DNA of 64,000 nt. Origin: Algibacter sp045066735 (GTDB lineage: Bacteria; Bacteroidota; Bacteroidia; Flavobacteriales; Flavobacteriaceae). The notes under the pieces are model-generated. The model was not told the origin of the DNA, made no database searches, and worked only from the letters and a program-made list of their open reading frames with translations. Within the stretch, counting starts at the first letter, position 1. Every line of letters begins with the position of its first letter. Positions 37,510 through 45,820 of this stretch are shown here, in pieces. Location of the stretch: positions 62,001-126,000 of the forward strand of contig NZ_JBISHH010000002.1 of assembly GCF_045066735.1 (NCBI RefSeq), in the 5' to 3' direction. The translations under genes were made by a program, and so were the position numbers.

Positions 37510-38847
37510 ATGAAAGTAATAAGAAAGGCTAGTTTTGTGTTTTTAGCACTTTGTTTGTTGGTTTCCTGTGGGAGTAAATCGAAGAGTGAAGCAACTAAAA
37601 ACGACGAAAAGGAACAAAAAGAAAATACCCAAGCACCAAATGTGGTATTCATTCTTTCTGACGATCAATCTTGGACCGATTATGGTTTTATGGGCGATGA
37701 AAATATAGAAACCCCAAGAATAGATCAATTTGTAAAAGAGAGTTTAACTTTTACCCGTGGGTATGTGCCAACACCTTTATGTTCACCTTCTTTAGCTACA
37801 ATTATTACAGGTTTGTATCCAAAAGATCATGGTGTTTTAGGAAATGATAAAGTTTATGAACGTGGTAATATCCGTGGAAAAGAAAGGGCAGAAGCCTATA
37901 AACCAATTATTACAGCTTTTGAAAAACAAACCACACTGCCAGATTTATTAAAAGAAAAGGGCTATCTATCGTTTCAAACTGGAAAATGGTGGCATGGTAA
38001 CCATAAAGTAGGCGGTTTTGATTATGGTATGACACATGGCGACCCTAAACGTGGTGGTCGTCATGGCGATTACGGATTAGAAATTGGAAGAAAAGGCTTA
38101 GATACCCTAAATAGTTATGTGGATTTAGCTCTTAAACAAAAGAAGCCATTCTTTTTATGGTATGCACCATTTTTACCTCATAGACCGCACAATCCTCCAG
38201 CTAGATTATATGAAAAATATAAAAAGAAAACAGACTCAGAACACTTAGCAAAATATTGGGCCATGTGCGAGTGGTTTGATGAAACTTGTGGTGAATTGTT
38301 CGATTTGTTTGAAGATAAAGGATTAACAGAGAACACTTTATTTGTTTATGTATGCGATAATGGTTGGGCGCAAAACCCAGAAAAAAGCGGTTACCTTAAA
38401 CACTCAAAACGAGCCCCTTTTGATATGGGAATCCGAACACCAATAATGTATAAATGGAAAGGTAAAATTACGCCTAAATTGGATACTAAAACAATTACAA
38501 GTAGTATCGATATGGTGCCTACAGTACTTGATATTTTAGGAATTGAAAAACCTCAAAACCTACCAGGACTTAGCGTTTTAGATACAAAAGCATTAAATGA
38601 ACGAAAAGGTGTTTTCGGAGAAGTATATGCACATGATTTTGATACTATTGAAAATAGCATGTATTACAATATGGCCATTTTTCCTCCATATAAAATTATT
38701 GTTCCAGATCCCGTAAGAAAGAAAGATGAAGTGGTGCAATTATTTAATATAGATGAAGACCCATTTGAGAAACATAATTTGGCGACCTCACATCCTGAAA
38801 TAGTAAAAGAATTAAAACAAAAAATTAATGCTTTTAGAGCTATATAG
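37510..38847 (+). CDS. S1-type sulfatase lipoprotein with variant signature (CSPSL)
   Basis: This 445-residue lipoprotein (lipobox LVSC) has the sulfatase fold: NVVFILSDDQSWTDYGFMG, GKWWHGNHK, VYVCDNGWAQNP and DPFEKHNL. The active-site segment reads TPLCSPSLATIITGLYP, so Cys91 is present but the fifth motif position is Leu95 instead of Arg. In most S1 sulfatases that Arg is needed for formylglycine formation and contacts the active site. SDNGW replaced by CDNGW in the second metal site is also unusual. The protein may still be matured in a subfamily-specific way or may have altered activity. It sits at the head of a block of four sulfatases. Confidence 0.85.
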   Translation: MKVIRKASFVFLALCLLVSCGSKSKSEATKNDEKEQKENTQAPNVVFILSDDQSWTDYGFMGDENIETPRIDQFVKESLTFTRGYVPTPLCSPSLATIITGLYPKDHGVLGNDKVYERGNIRGKERAEAYKPIITAFEKQTTLPDLLKEKGYLSFQTGKWWHGNHKVGGFDYGMTHGDPKRGGRHGDYGLEIGRKGLDTLNSYVDLALKQKKPFFLWYAPFLPHRPHNPPARLYEKYKKKTDSEHLAKYWAMCEWFDETCGELFDLFEDKGLTENTLFVYVCDNGWAQNPEKSGYLKHSKRAPFDMGIRTPIMYKWKGKITPKLDTKTITSSIDMVPTVLDILGIEKPQNLPGLSVLDTKALNERKGVFGEVYAHDFDTIENSMYYNMAIFPPYKIIVPDPVRKKDEVVQLFNIDEDPFEKHNLATSHPEIVKELKQKINAFRAI

Positions 38848-38853
38848 AAAATT

Positions 38854-40353
38854 ATGAAATATAGAAAGTTATTATTTTTAGTTTCATTGGCTTTTTTTTC
38901 ATGTAAAAATGAAAAAACTGAAGTCGTAAATGAAGAAGCTACTAAACCCAATGTGTTATTTATTGCTATTGATGATTTAAATAACATGATTGGACCTATC
39001 GATAATTTTATAAATGTAAAAACACCAAATTTTGATAGGCTTGCAGATATGGGAGTTACTTTTACAAATGCTCATGTACAAGCGCCCTTATGTGGGCCAT
39101 CAAGAGCTTCGATAATGACGGGTTTACGACCATCGACCACAGGTATTTATGGCATGACACCCGATAATTCAATTCGCAGACCTGGTAATGATGCCACTAA
39201 GGATATTACCTTTTTGCCAGAGTATTTTGAGCAAAATGGCTATTATACCATGGGTATAGGGAAATTATTCCATATCCACGCACCAGATAGCGTGTTTAAT
39301 GAATCTGGAGGTCGCGTAAAAGGTTTTGGTCCCTATCCAAAAGAACGAATTGTTTGGGATGGTTTTGGAACTTCAAAATCTAAAAAAGGAAAATACGGAC
39401 GCACAAGTACCGACTGGGGAGCTTTTCCAGAAAATGATACGTTAATGCCAGATCATCATTCTGTAGATTGGACGATTGAGCGTTTAAATAGAAAATACGA
39501 CAAACCTTTCTTTTTAGGCTTAGGTTTTTTACGTGTTCATGTACCGTTATATGTGCCACAAAAATGGTTTGACTTGCATCCTTTGGATAGTATTAAAACA
39601 CCTCCTTATTTAGCCGATGATTTAAAAGATATTCCAAATGTAGGTTTACAAATAAATGATTTACCAATGATGCCATCTACAGAATGGGCTATTGAAAGTG
39701 GCGAATGGAAAAAAATTGTCCAAGCCTATTTAGCTTGTCTGAGTTATGTAGATTATGAATTGGGGCGCGTTCTTGACGCTCTAGAAAATAGTGAATATGC
39801 CGATAATACAATTGTTGTTTTATGGTCCGATCATGGCTACCGATTAGGAGAAAAAGGCACTTTTGCAAAACATGCACTTTGGGAAACCGCTACAAAAGCG
39901 CCACTAATATTTGCAGGACCTCAATTACCAAAAGGCAAGAAAATTGACGCGCCTGTTGAAATGTTAACAATGTACCCAACTTTATTAGAACTGGCTAATC
40001 TTCCTGCTTATAATAGAAATGAAGGAAAAAGTTTGGTGTCTATGATGACACAAGATAAGGGTATAAAAGAGGCCTATGCACTTACTACCTATGGTATGAA
40101 CAACCATGCTGTTAGAACAAATGAATACAGATATATTCAGTATGAAGATGGAACAGAAGAATTCTATGACCATAATATAGACCCTAATGAGTGGCATAAT
40201 GAAGCGGCTAACCCAAAGTATAAAGCTCAAATAGAGAACATGAAAAAGCTTTTACCGAAAGTAAATTCTAAATGGGATGAGAGTTCTAACTATACATTTC
40301 AACCTTATTTTGTAGAGCAAAAAGCAAGGGTAAACGGAGAAGAAAATAAGTAA
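38854..40353 (+). CDS. S1-type sulfatase, iduronate-2-sulfatase-like (CGPSR)
   Basis: This 499-residue lipoprotein (lipobox FFSC) carries NVLFIAIDDLNNMIG, QAPLCGPSRASIMTGLRP with Cys80 as the formylglycine precursor, GKLFHIH, LRVHVPLYVPQKW and WSDHGYRLGEKGTFAKH. This is the iduronate-2-sulfatase-like branch often assigned to S1_7, though I cannot verify the subfamily. It is predicted to desulfate ulvan oligosaccharides in the periplasm or at the membrane. It starts 6 bases after the previous sulfatase and is followed by two more, all on one strand. Confidence 0.91.
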   Translation: MKYRKLLFLVSLAFFSCKNEKTEVVNEEATKPNVLFIAIDDLNNMIGPIDNFINVKTPNFDRLADMGVTFTNAHVQAPLCGPSRASIMTGLRPSTTGIYGMTPDNSIRRPGNDATKDITFLPEYFEQNGYYTMGIGKLFHIHAPDSVFNESGGRVKGFGPYPKERIVWDGFGTSKSKKGKYGRTSTDWGAFPENDTLMPDHHSVDWTIERLNRKYDKPFFLGLGFLRVHVPLYVPQKWFDLHPLDSIKTPPYLADDLKDIPNVGLQINDLPMMPSTEWAIESGEWKKIVQAYLACLSYVDYELGRVLDALENSEYADNTIVVLWSDHGYRLGEKGTFAKHALWETATKAPLIFAGPQLPKGKKIDAPVEMLTMYPTLLELANLPAYNRNEGKSLVSMMTQDKGIKEAYALTTYGMNNHAVRTNEYRYIQYEDGTEEFYDHNIDPNEWHNEAANPKYKAQIENMKKLLPKVNSKWDESSNYTFQPYFVEQKARVNGEENK

Positions 40354-40365
40354 AAGTTATTGGTT

Positions 40366-41859
40366 ATGATAGGTGAGGATTTTAATATTACGAAAAGTAG
40401 AATATATTTAAAAATAGCAATAGGCTTAACTCTTATTGGGTTAACAAATTGTGGGAACAGTAATAAGACTTTAAATAAAGTACAAAAGGCTATTGATAAA
40501 CCAAACATCATTTTCTATCTAGCCGACGATCAAGATGTTTATGACTACGGTTGTTACGGCAATAAAAAAGTAAATACTTCTGCCGTAGATAGGTTGGCCA
40601 AAGAAGGTATGCTATTTACTAATGCCTTTACTGCTCAAGCCATTTGTGCCCCAAGTAGGTCGCAGTTATTTACGGGTAAATATCCACTTAAAAATGGATG
40701 TTTTGCTAACCATACAGCTACAAAACCCAATATTAAAAGCGTTACTGCTAGAATGAAGCAATTAGGGTATGAGGTGGTTTTAGCAGGAAAAAGTCACGTA
40801 AAACCATCAAGTGTTTACCAGTGGGATAGAGAATGGCAACCGGTTCCTAAAAAGGGGGTGCCTAGAGACTATATTCCGTTAGATAGTATTGAAGCTTATT
40901 TTAAAACTTCAAATAAACCATTTTGTATGTTTATTACATCAAAATACCCACACGCTAAATATTTTGAAGTAGAACATGCCAATAAAGAGGATATTAAGTG
41001 GTATCCTTTTAACTCCGATAAAAAAGACAATAAAGATTTTGTAAATAAAAAAGCAGGTTATTATAAAAGTATAGAGGAAGATAACAACCAAATAGAGCAT
41101 GTTTTGAAATATGTTGATGATTATTTAGGCGACAATACACTATTTATTTACAGTGCAGACCATGGAGTTTCAGGCAAATTTACAGTTAAAGATATTGGTT
41201 TAAAAGTACCCTTCGTAGCTCGTTGGCCAAAAGTAATTAAACCAGGAACAACCTCTAGCCAGCTCATACATTATACCGATGTGCTACCCACATTTATGGA
41301 CATAGCAGGAGGAAAGGCTACGGATGATATGGATGGTAAAAGCTTTCTATCGCTTTTAAAAGGTGAAGATATACAAATTAATGAGTATGTCTATGGAGTA
41401 AGAACCAACCAGAATATTTTAAATTCCGAAGTATTTCCATCAAGAATGATTCGCAACAAACGTTACAAATACATCAGGAATTTTAATGCTTTAGAAGTTG
41501 TAAAACAAAACTTAACAGGAAAACCACAAGTCGATTATTTTATAAAAAGAGGTGCCACAGCATTTAAAAAAGAACCTTTTGAAGCATTATACGATTTACA
41601 AAACGACCCTTTTGAGCAACATAATTTAGCTAAAAACCCGGAGCTTAATTCTATGAAGGAAAACTTAAAAAAAGCCATGTTTAGCTGGATGAAATCTCAA
41701 GGCGATATTTTAAATAAAACTATAGGAAATATGCCTATCATAACACCTAAAGGCAATAAAGGATTTAAATTAGACCAAGATACACCAACCCGAACCATTC
41801 CAGATGCTGTTAAAAACACCTTGAAAAAAGGTGATTATATAGTTATTGAGCATTGGTAA
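40366..41859 (+). CDS. S1-type sulfatase lipoprotein (CAPSR)
   Basis: The ATG at 40366 is preferred over an upstream in-frame TTG at 40360; it gives a 497-residue protein whose signal ends in the lipobox LTNC. Signatures are NIIFYLADDQDVYDYGCYG, QAICAPSRSQLFTGKYP with Cys94, GKSHVKPSS, and YSADHGVSGKFT. The C-terminal part contains DLQNDPFEQHNLAKN, common in heparan or mucin-desulfating S1 enzymes. It differs clearly from the iduronate-like sulfatases on either side, so it probably removes a different sulfate. It starts 12 bases after its neighbour. Confidence 0.9.
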   Translation: MIGEDFNITKSRIYLKIAIGLTLIGLTNCGNSNKTLNKVQKAIDKPNIIFYLADDQDVYDYGCYGNKKVNTSAVDRLAKEGMLFTNAFTAQAICAPSRSQLFTGKYPLKNGCFANHTATKPNIKSVTARMKQLGYEVVLAGKSHVKPSSVYQWDREWQPVPKKGVPRDYIPLDSIEAYFKTSNKPFCMFITSKYPHAKYFEVEHANKEDIKWYPFNSDKKDNKDFVNKKAGYYKSIEEDNNQIEHVLKYVDDYLGDNTLFIYSADHGVSGKFTVKDIGLKVPFVARWPKVIKPGTTSSQLIHYTDVLPTFMDIAGGKATDDMDGKSFLSLLKGEDIQINEYVYGVRTNQNILNSEVFPSRMIRNKRYKYIRNFNALEVVKQNLTGKPQVDYFIKRGATAFKKEPFEALYDLQNDPFEQHNLAKNPELNSMKENLKKAMFSWMKSQGDILNKTIGNMPIITPKGNKGFKLDQDTPTRTIPDAVKNTLKKGDYIVIEHW

Positions 41860-41872
41860 AAATCATTTCAAA

Positions 41873-43312
41873 ATGAATAAAATATTTTTATATCTGTTAA
41901 GTTTGGTACTGGTTTTTACGTCCTGTAAAGACAAGGATGAAACCTCTGAAAACAGCCCGTTTAAAACACCAAAAAACATTTTGTTTATAGCGGTTGACGA
42001 TTTAAGACCCGAACTAAACTTTTACGGTGCAAACCATATTAAATCGCCAAATCTAGATCAATTATCTCAAGAGAGTTTAGTATTCAATAGAGCTTATTGC
42101 AATATACCTGTTTGCGGAGCTTCTAGGGCAAGTTTGCTTACAGGAACAAGACCCACAAGGCATCGGTTTATAGATTATAATACACGAGCAGATACCGATG
42201 TGCCTCATGCCATATCTTTACCAAAATTATTAAAGCAAAACGGTTATACAACTATTTCTAATGGAAAGATTTTTCATCATAATGACGACGATAGTTTGGC
42301 TTGGGATAAAAGGTGGTTTCCAAAGGGAAATATTCGAAACTATCAGTTGGAAAAAAACATTATAGAAAATGGTAATGCAAATTTGGCTATGGGAGGTGCT
42401 AGCGCTTTTGAAAAAGCCGATGTTGATGATAACTCATATTTTGATGGACAAATAGCCCAAAAAGGAATAGCCGATTTGCGTAAATTAAAGAACAAAAACA
42501 AACCTTTTTTTCTAGCTATGGGGTTTATGAAACCGCATTTGCCTTTTAACGCGCCCAAAAGGTATTGGGATTTATATAATAGAAATGAAATAGAACTTCC
42601 TGAATCTTATATGCAACCAGAATCCACACCAGCAGAGGCGTTTAATAATTTTGGCGAATTGCGTAATTATGGAAACATTCCTAGAAAAGGAAAAATTCCT
42701 GATAGTTTAGCCAAAGAACTTATTCATGGGTATTATGCTTGTGTAAGTTATGTGGATGCTCAAATTGGATTGGTGTTAGATGAATTAAAACGGTTAGAAT
42801 TAGATGATGATACCATTGTAATTTTATGGGGAGACCACGGGTGGAATTTAGGCGACCATAAATTATGGTGTAAACACGTAAGCTTTGAAACCGCATTAAG
42901 AGCGCCTTTAATCATTAAGGTTCCCGGAAAACCAAGGGGAGAATCTACAAATGCCATTATAGAGTTTATAGATATTTACCCAACTTTAACAGAGTTAGTT
43001 GGTTTGGAAATGCCTGCTACGGTTGAAGGTACTAGTTTTGTGCCAATCATTAATGGAAAGACTTTTCAAAAAGACTGGGCTGTGAGTAAATTTAAAGACG
43101 CCGTAGCCTTAATAAAAGGCGATTTGTTTTACACAGAATGGACAGATGACCAAGGAGTTGCTTATGCTCGTATGTTATTCGACCATAAAATCGATCCTTT
43201 AGAACTAGATAATTTGGCTGAAAAACCAGAATATAAAGAATTAGTTAAATCGCTTGCTGTAGAATTAAGATTAAATTGGGGTAAGGATTTCTTAAATAAT
43301 AATTCATATTAA
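41873..43312 (+). CDS. S1-type sulfatase, iduronate-2-sulfatase-like (CGASR)
   Basis: The ATG at 41873 gives a 479-residue lipoprotein (signal ending FTSC); the upstream in-frame TTG at 41846 would overlap the preceding gene and spoil the signal peptide. Signatures are ILFIAVDDLRPELNFYG, IPVCGASRASLLTGTRP with Cys81 (Pro replaced by Ala, a known variant in this branch), GKIFHH, FMKPHLPFNAPKRYWDLY and WGDHGWNLGDHKLWCKH. It resembles the sulfatase at 20375 most. It is the last gene of the 30-kb run and converges on the GntR gene with 45 bases between their stop codons. Confidence 0.9.
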   Translation: MNKIFLYLLSLVLVFTSCKDKDETSENSPFKTPKNILFIAVDDLRPELNFYGANHIKSPNLDQLSQESLVFNRAYCNIPVCGASRASLLTGTRPTRHRFIDYNTRADTDVPHAISLPKLLKQNGYTTISNGKIFHHNDDDSLAWDKRWFPKGNIRNYQLEKNIIENGNANLAMGGASAFEKADVDDNSYFDGQIAQKGIADLRKLKNKNKPFFLAMGFMKPHLPFNAPKRYWDLYNRNEIELPESYMQPESTPAEAFNNFGELRNYGNIPRKGKIPDSLAKELIHGYYACVSYVDAQIGLVLDELKRLELDDDTIVILWGDHGWNLGDHKLWCKHVSFETALRAPLIIKVPGKPRGESTNAIIEFIDIYPTLTELVGLEMPATVEGTSFVPIINGKTFQKDWAVSKFKDAVALIKGDLFYTEWTDDQGVAYARMLFDHKIDPLELDNLAEKPEYKELVKSLAVELRLNWGKDFLNNNSY

Positions 43313-43357
43313 AGTTGCCTTTTACAAACGTTTTCAATGAAAGATGATAAATAATTA

Positions 43358-44404
43358 TTATAACGATTCTCTCTCAATTAAATTAAAAGGAACTTTTAGT
43401 TTTTCTTTCTTTTTATTTAAAATAATATGTGCTGCAGTTTCGCCCATTACTTTAAAATCTGTTGATATAACAGTAATGCCTAAAAGTTCTTTTAAGTCGG
43501 TATCGTTATAAGAAATAATTCCTATGTCCGAGCCTAATTTATATTCATCTTCTCTAACTTGTCTTACCAAATTAACCAAATCAGTTTCTTCAATAGTAAT
43601 AAATAAATCGCCTTTTTTTAAGATCATATCATCATAAATCTTGTCTAAGATCTCAAAATCTAGTTTGTGCTCTACGCAAAATTTTCTAAAACCATGTAAA
43701 ATTCTTCTTGGATAGGGGTAAACGGACTTGTCTGGGTATACCAAAACAACTTTTTTGTACTTTTTTATTTTAGCAAGCCCTTCAGTTAAAGCATTGTAAA
43801 TGTCATTTTCAAAATCTTGATAGATTTCCCCTAAAACACCATCTAAAACAGGTTTAACATTATCTAAAATAATTAATTTTTCTCGCTGAATTTTTTTAAT
43901 AGACTCTATTACTTTATCGGTAAAACTAACGTGCTTTAAATCTTCCGTTTTAAAATGTGGCATAATAACAAAGTAATCATAAGCCGATTTGTTTTTATCT
44001 AATAAGTTTAAAAACAAGGTTTCATCGCAATGGTAAATTTGTAAATCTACAAGCGAATTACCCCCAATATTGTTTAAAAAGTGATTGTAAGTTTTTAGTT
44101 TGTAGGAACTTAATTTATTTACCAGAAAAAGAATGTTAACTTTAGAAATAAGCGTGGTACGTGATATGTAATACCCTTTACCTCTAATAGGTGTAATAAT
44201 ATTTCGCTCTTTTAATATGCTGTATGCCTTTTCAATGGTATCTCTTGAAAGGTAAAACTCTTCACTAAACATGTTAATAGAAGGGATTTTTTGATCCATA
44301 GTGAAGTTTCCAACAGAAATATTATGAATTATAGAATCTATAATTTGTTGGTATTTTGGTACTCTTGAATTTTCATCAATTTTTATATGTTTAATTAAGT
44401 CCAT
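43358..44404 (-). CDS. GntR-family regulator with LacI-like sensor domain
   Basis: This 348-residue protein has an N-terminal GntR winged helix (about 8-78, with VPKYQQIIDSIIHNISVGNF and LSRDTIEKAYSILKERNIITPIRGKGYYIS) and a C-terminal periplasmic-binding-protein-like domain (about 85-345) that should bind a sugar or sugar phosphate. It lies between the sulfatase block and fbp/rha genes, so a rhamnose-pathway metabolite is a likely effector. It is a candidate regulator of the boxes found at eight promoters. However, GntR proteins usually bind inverted repeats and the boxes are direct repeats. No box lies in its own upstream region. Confidence 0.88.
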   Translation of the reverse strand: MDLIKHIKIDENSRVPKYQQIIDSIIHNISVGNFTMDQKIPSINMFSEEFYLSRDTIEKAYSILKERNIITPIRGKGYYISRTTLISKVNILFLVNKLSSYKLKTYNHFLNNIGGNSLVDLQIYHCDETLFLNLLDKNKSAYDYFVIMPHFKTEDLKHVSFTDKVIESIKKIQREKLIILDNVKPVLDGVLGEIYQDFENDIYNALTEGLAKIKKYKKVVLVYPDKSVYPYPRRILHGFRKFCVEHKLDFEILDKIYDDMILKKGDLFITIEETDLVNLVRQVREDEYKLGSDIGIISYNDTDLKELLGITVISTDFKVMGETAAHIILNKKKEKLKVPFNLIERESL

Positions 44405-44482
44405 TTTTTAAGTCAAAAATTAATTAGTACAAAATCTAATATATTAATTTTTATTAGAGTTCAACGTTAAAATAAATATAAC

Positions 44483-45499
44483 TTAATTATTTGTTTTATA
44501 TTTAGTCATGAACGATTCGGCTTTTTCTACCATTTTTGTGCTTCCGCAAAAAATAGGAACTCTCTCGTGAAGTGCTGAAGGTTCAATATCCATGATTCTA
44601 TTGAAACCATCCGTGGCTTTTCCGCCGGCTTGCTCGGTTAAAAAAGCTATAGGATTACATTCGTAAAGTAAACGCAATTTCCCTTTTGGCGCCTTGTAAC
44701 TTGCAGGGTAAATGTAAATACCTCCTTTAATCATATTTCTATGAAAATCTGAAACCATAGAACCTATGTATCTAAACGTGTAGGGGCGGTCTTCTTCTTC
44801 AGCTTGACAGTATTTTATATAATCTTTAACTCCCTGTGGAAAATGAGCATAATTCCCTTCGTTTATAGAAAATATAGATCCGTTTTTGGGAAATTTCATG
44901 TCAGGATGAGATAAATAGAAGCTTCCAATAGCAGGATTTAAAGTAAAGCCATTAACGCCATGTCCTGTAGTATAAACAAGCATTGTAGAGGTGCCGTAAA
45001 CAATATATCCTGCGGCTACTTGCTCACTACCTTTTTGTAAAAAATCTTCTTTTTTAACGGGCATACCAAGTGGTGTTACCCTTCTGTAAACGGAAAAAAT
45101 GGTTCCTACAGATACGTTAACATCAATGTTAGACGAACCATCTAAGGGGTCCATTAATACAACATATTTATTATTATGCGCATTATATTTACCTTCTACC
45201 GTTATGAAATCTTCTTCTTCTTCACTAGCAATACCACATACAATTTCTCTATTTATAAGCGCAGATTTAAATACGTCATTTGCATAAATATCCAGTTTTT
45301 GTTGATCTTCTCCTTGTATATTAGTTTCGCCAGCAGCTCCTAGAATATCTACTAGTCCTGCTTTATTAACTTCATGATTTACAATTTTAGCGGCTAATCT
45401 TATAGAGTTAATAATCCGAGAAAGCTCACCAGAAGAATATTTAAAATGCTTTTGGTTATCAATAATAAATTCGCCTAAAGTACTGTGGTTTTTATCCAT
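44483..45499 (-). CDS. fbp: Class I fructose-1,6-bisphosphatase
   Basis: This 338-residue cytoplasmic enzyme hydrolyses fructose-1,6-bisphosphate to fructose-6-phosphate, the committed gluconeogenic step. Family signatures are VDILGAAGETNIQGE, the metal-binding EEEED and MDPLDGSSNIDVNVSVGT, and the C-terminal KAPKGKLRLLYECNPIAFL segment. It is divergent from the rha operon and preceded by a regulon-type promoter at 45561-45607. This makes sense: rhamnulose-1-phosphate cleavage supplies DHAP, and cells living on rhamnose must build hexose phosphates from it. Such linkage to a sugar regulon is unusual for a central-metabolism gene. Confidence 0.95.
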   Translation of the reverse strand: MDKNHSTLGEFIIDNQKHFKYSSGELSRIINSIRLAAKIVNHEVNKAGLVDILGAAGETNIQGEDQQKLDIYANDVFKSALINREIVCGIASEEEEDFITVEGKYNAHNNKYVVLMDPLDGSSNIDVNVSVGTIFSVYRRVTPLGMPVKKEDFLQKGSEQVAAGYIVYGTSTMLVYTTGHGVNGFTLNPAIGSFYLSHPDMKFPKNGSIFSINEGNYAHFPQGVKDYIKYCQAEEEDRPYTFRYIGSMVSDFHRNMIKGGIYIYPASYKAPKGKLRLLYECNPIAFLTEQAGGKATDGFNRIMDIEPSALHERVPIFCGSTKMVEKAESFMTKYKTNN

Positions 45500-45560
45500 G
45501 TTTAATTCTAAATTATTTTGTGCTTAAGATTATGAAATAACTATATTATATTAATCGGAC

Positions 45561-45607
45561 CAAAATTATGTTTATAAGGAGCTAATAGAATCCTGCGGTA
45601 TCCTGTC
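45561..45607 (-). promoter_or_regulatory. Regulon-type promoter for fbp with clear tandem boxes
   Basis: On the minus strand GACAGGATA (45607-45599) and CGCAGGATT (45597-45589) are direct repeats exactly ten bases apart. After exactly 20 bases comes TAATTTTG (45568-45561), a perfect -7 element. This is the clearest tandem copy in the window. Together with the rha promoter it accounts for the 321-base gap between fbp and the rha operon. Confidence 0.68.
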
Positions 45608-45747
45608 GGTTGGTTTGTACACAATATTACTTAAACTAGAATTCATCGGTTTATAATTATAATACGGCTGTTTTTATGGTATTAGTTGATTGTTTTTTAG
45701 TATTTTAAGTGTGTGTTAAATCCTTTTTTTAAGAATAAATATATCAT

Positions 45748-45794
45748 TACATAACACTACAGGATACAAAAGTTTATTTTGAATTATATTTTTG
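45748..45794 (+). promoter_or_regulatory. Regulon-type promoter for the rha operon
   Basis: TACAGGATA (45758-45766) with an upstream copy TACATAACA (45748-45756) is followed after exactly 20 bases by TATTTTTG (45787-45794). The -7 element lies downstream of a possible TTG start at 45779, which supports the ATG at 45821 as the real start of the first gene. Confidence 0.72.
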
Positions 45795-45820
45795 GTTTAT
45801 TATTTATTTTAACATCTATT

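Noticed and set aside
45779..45820. Alternative TTG start of the rhamnulose-1-phosphate aldolase gene
   Set aside because: It lies upstream of the predicted -7 element and would add a hydrophobic stretch not expected in a cytoplasmic enzyme; ATG at 45821 fits better.
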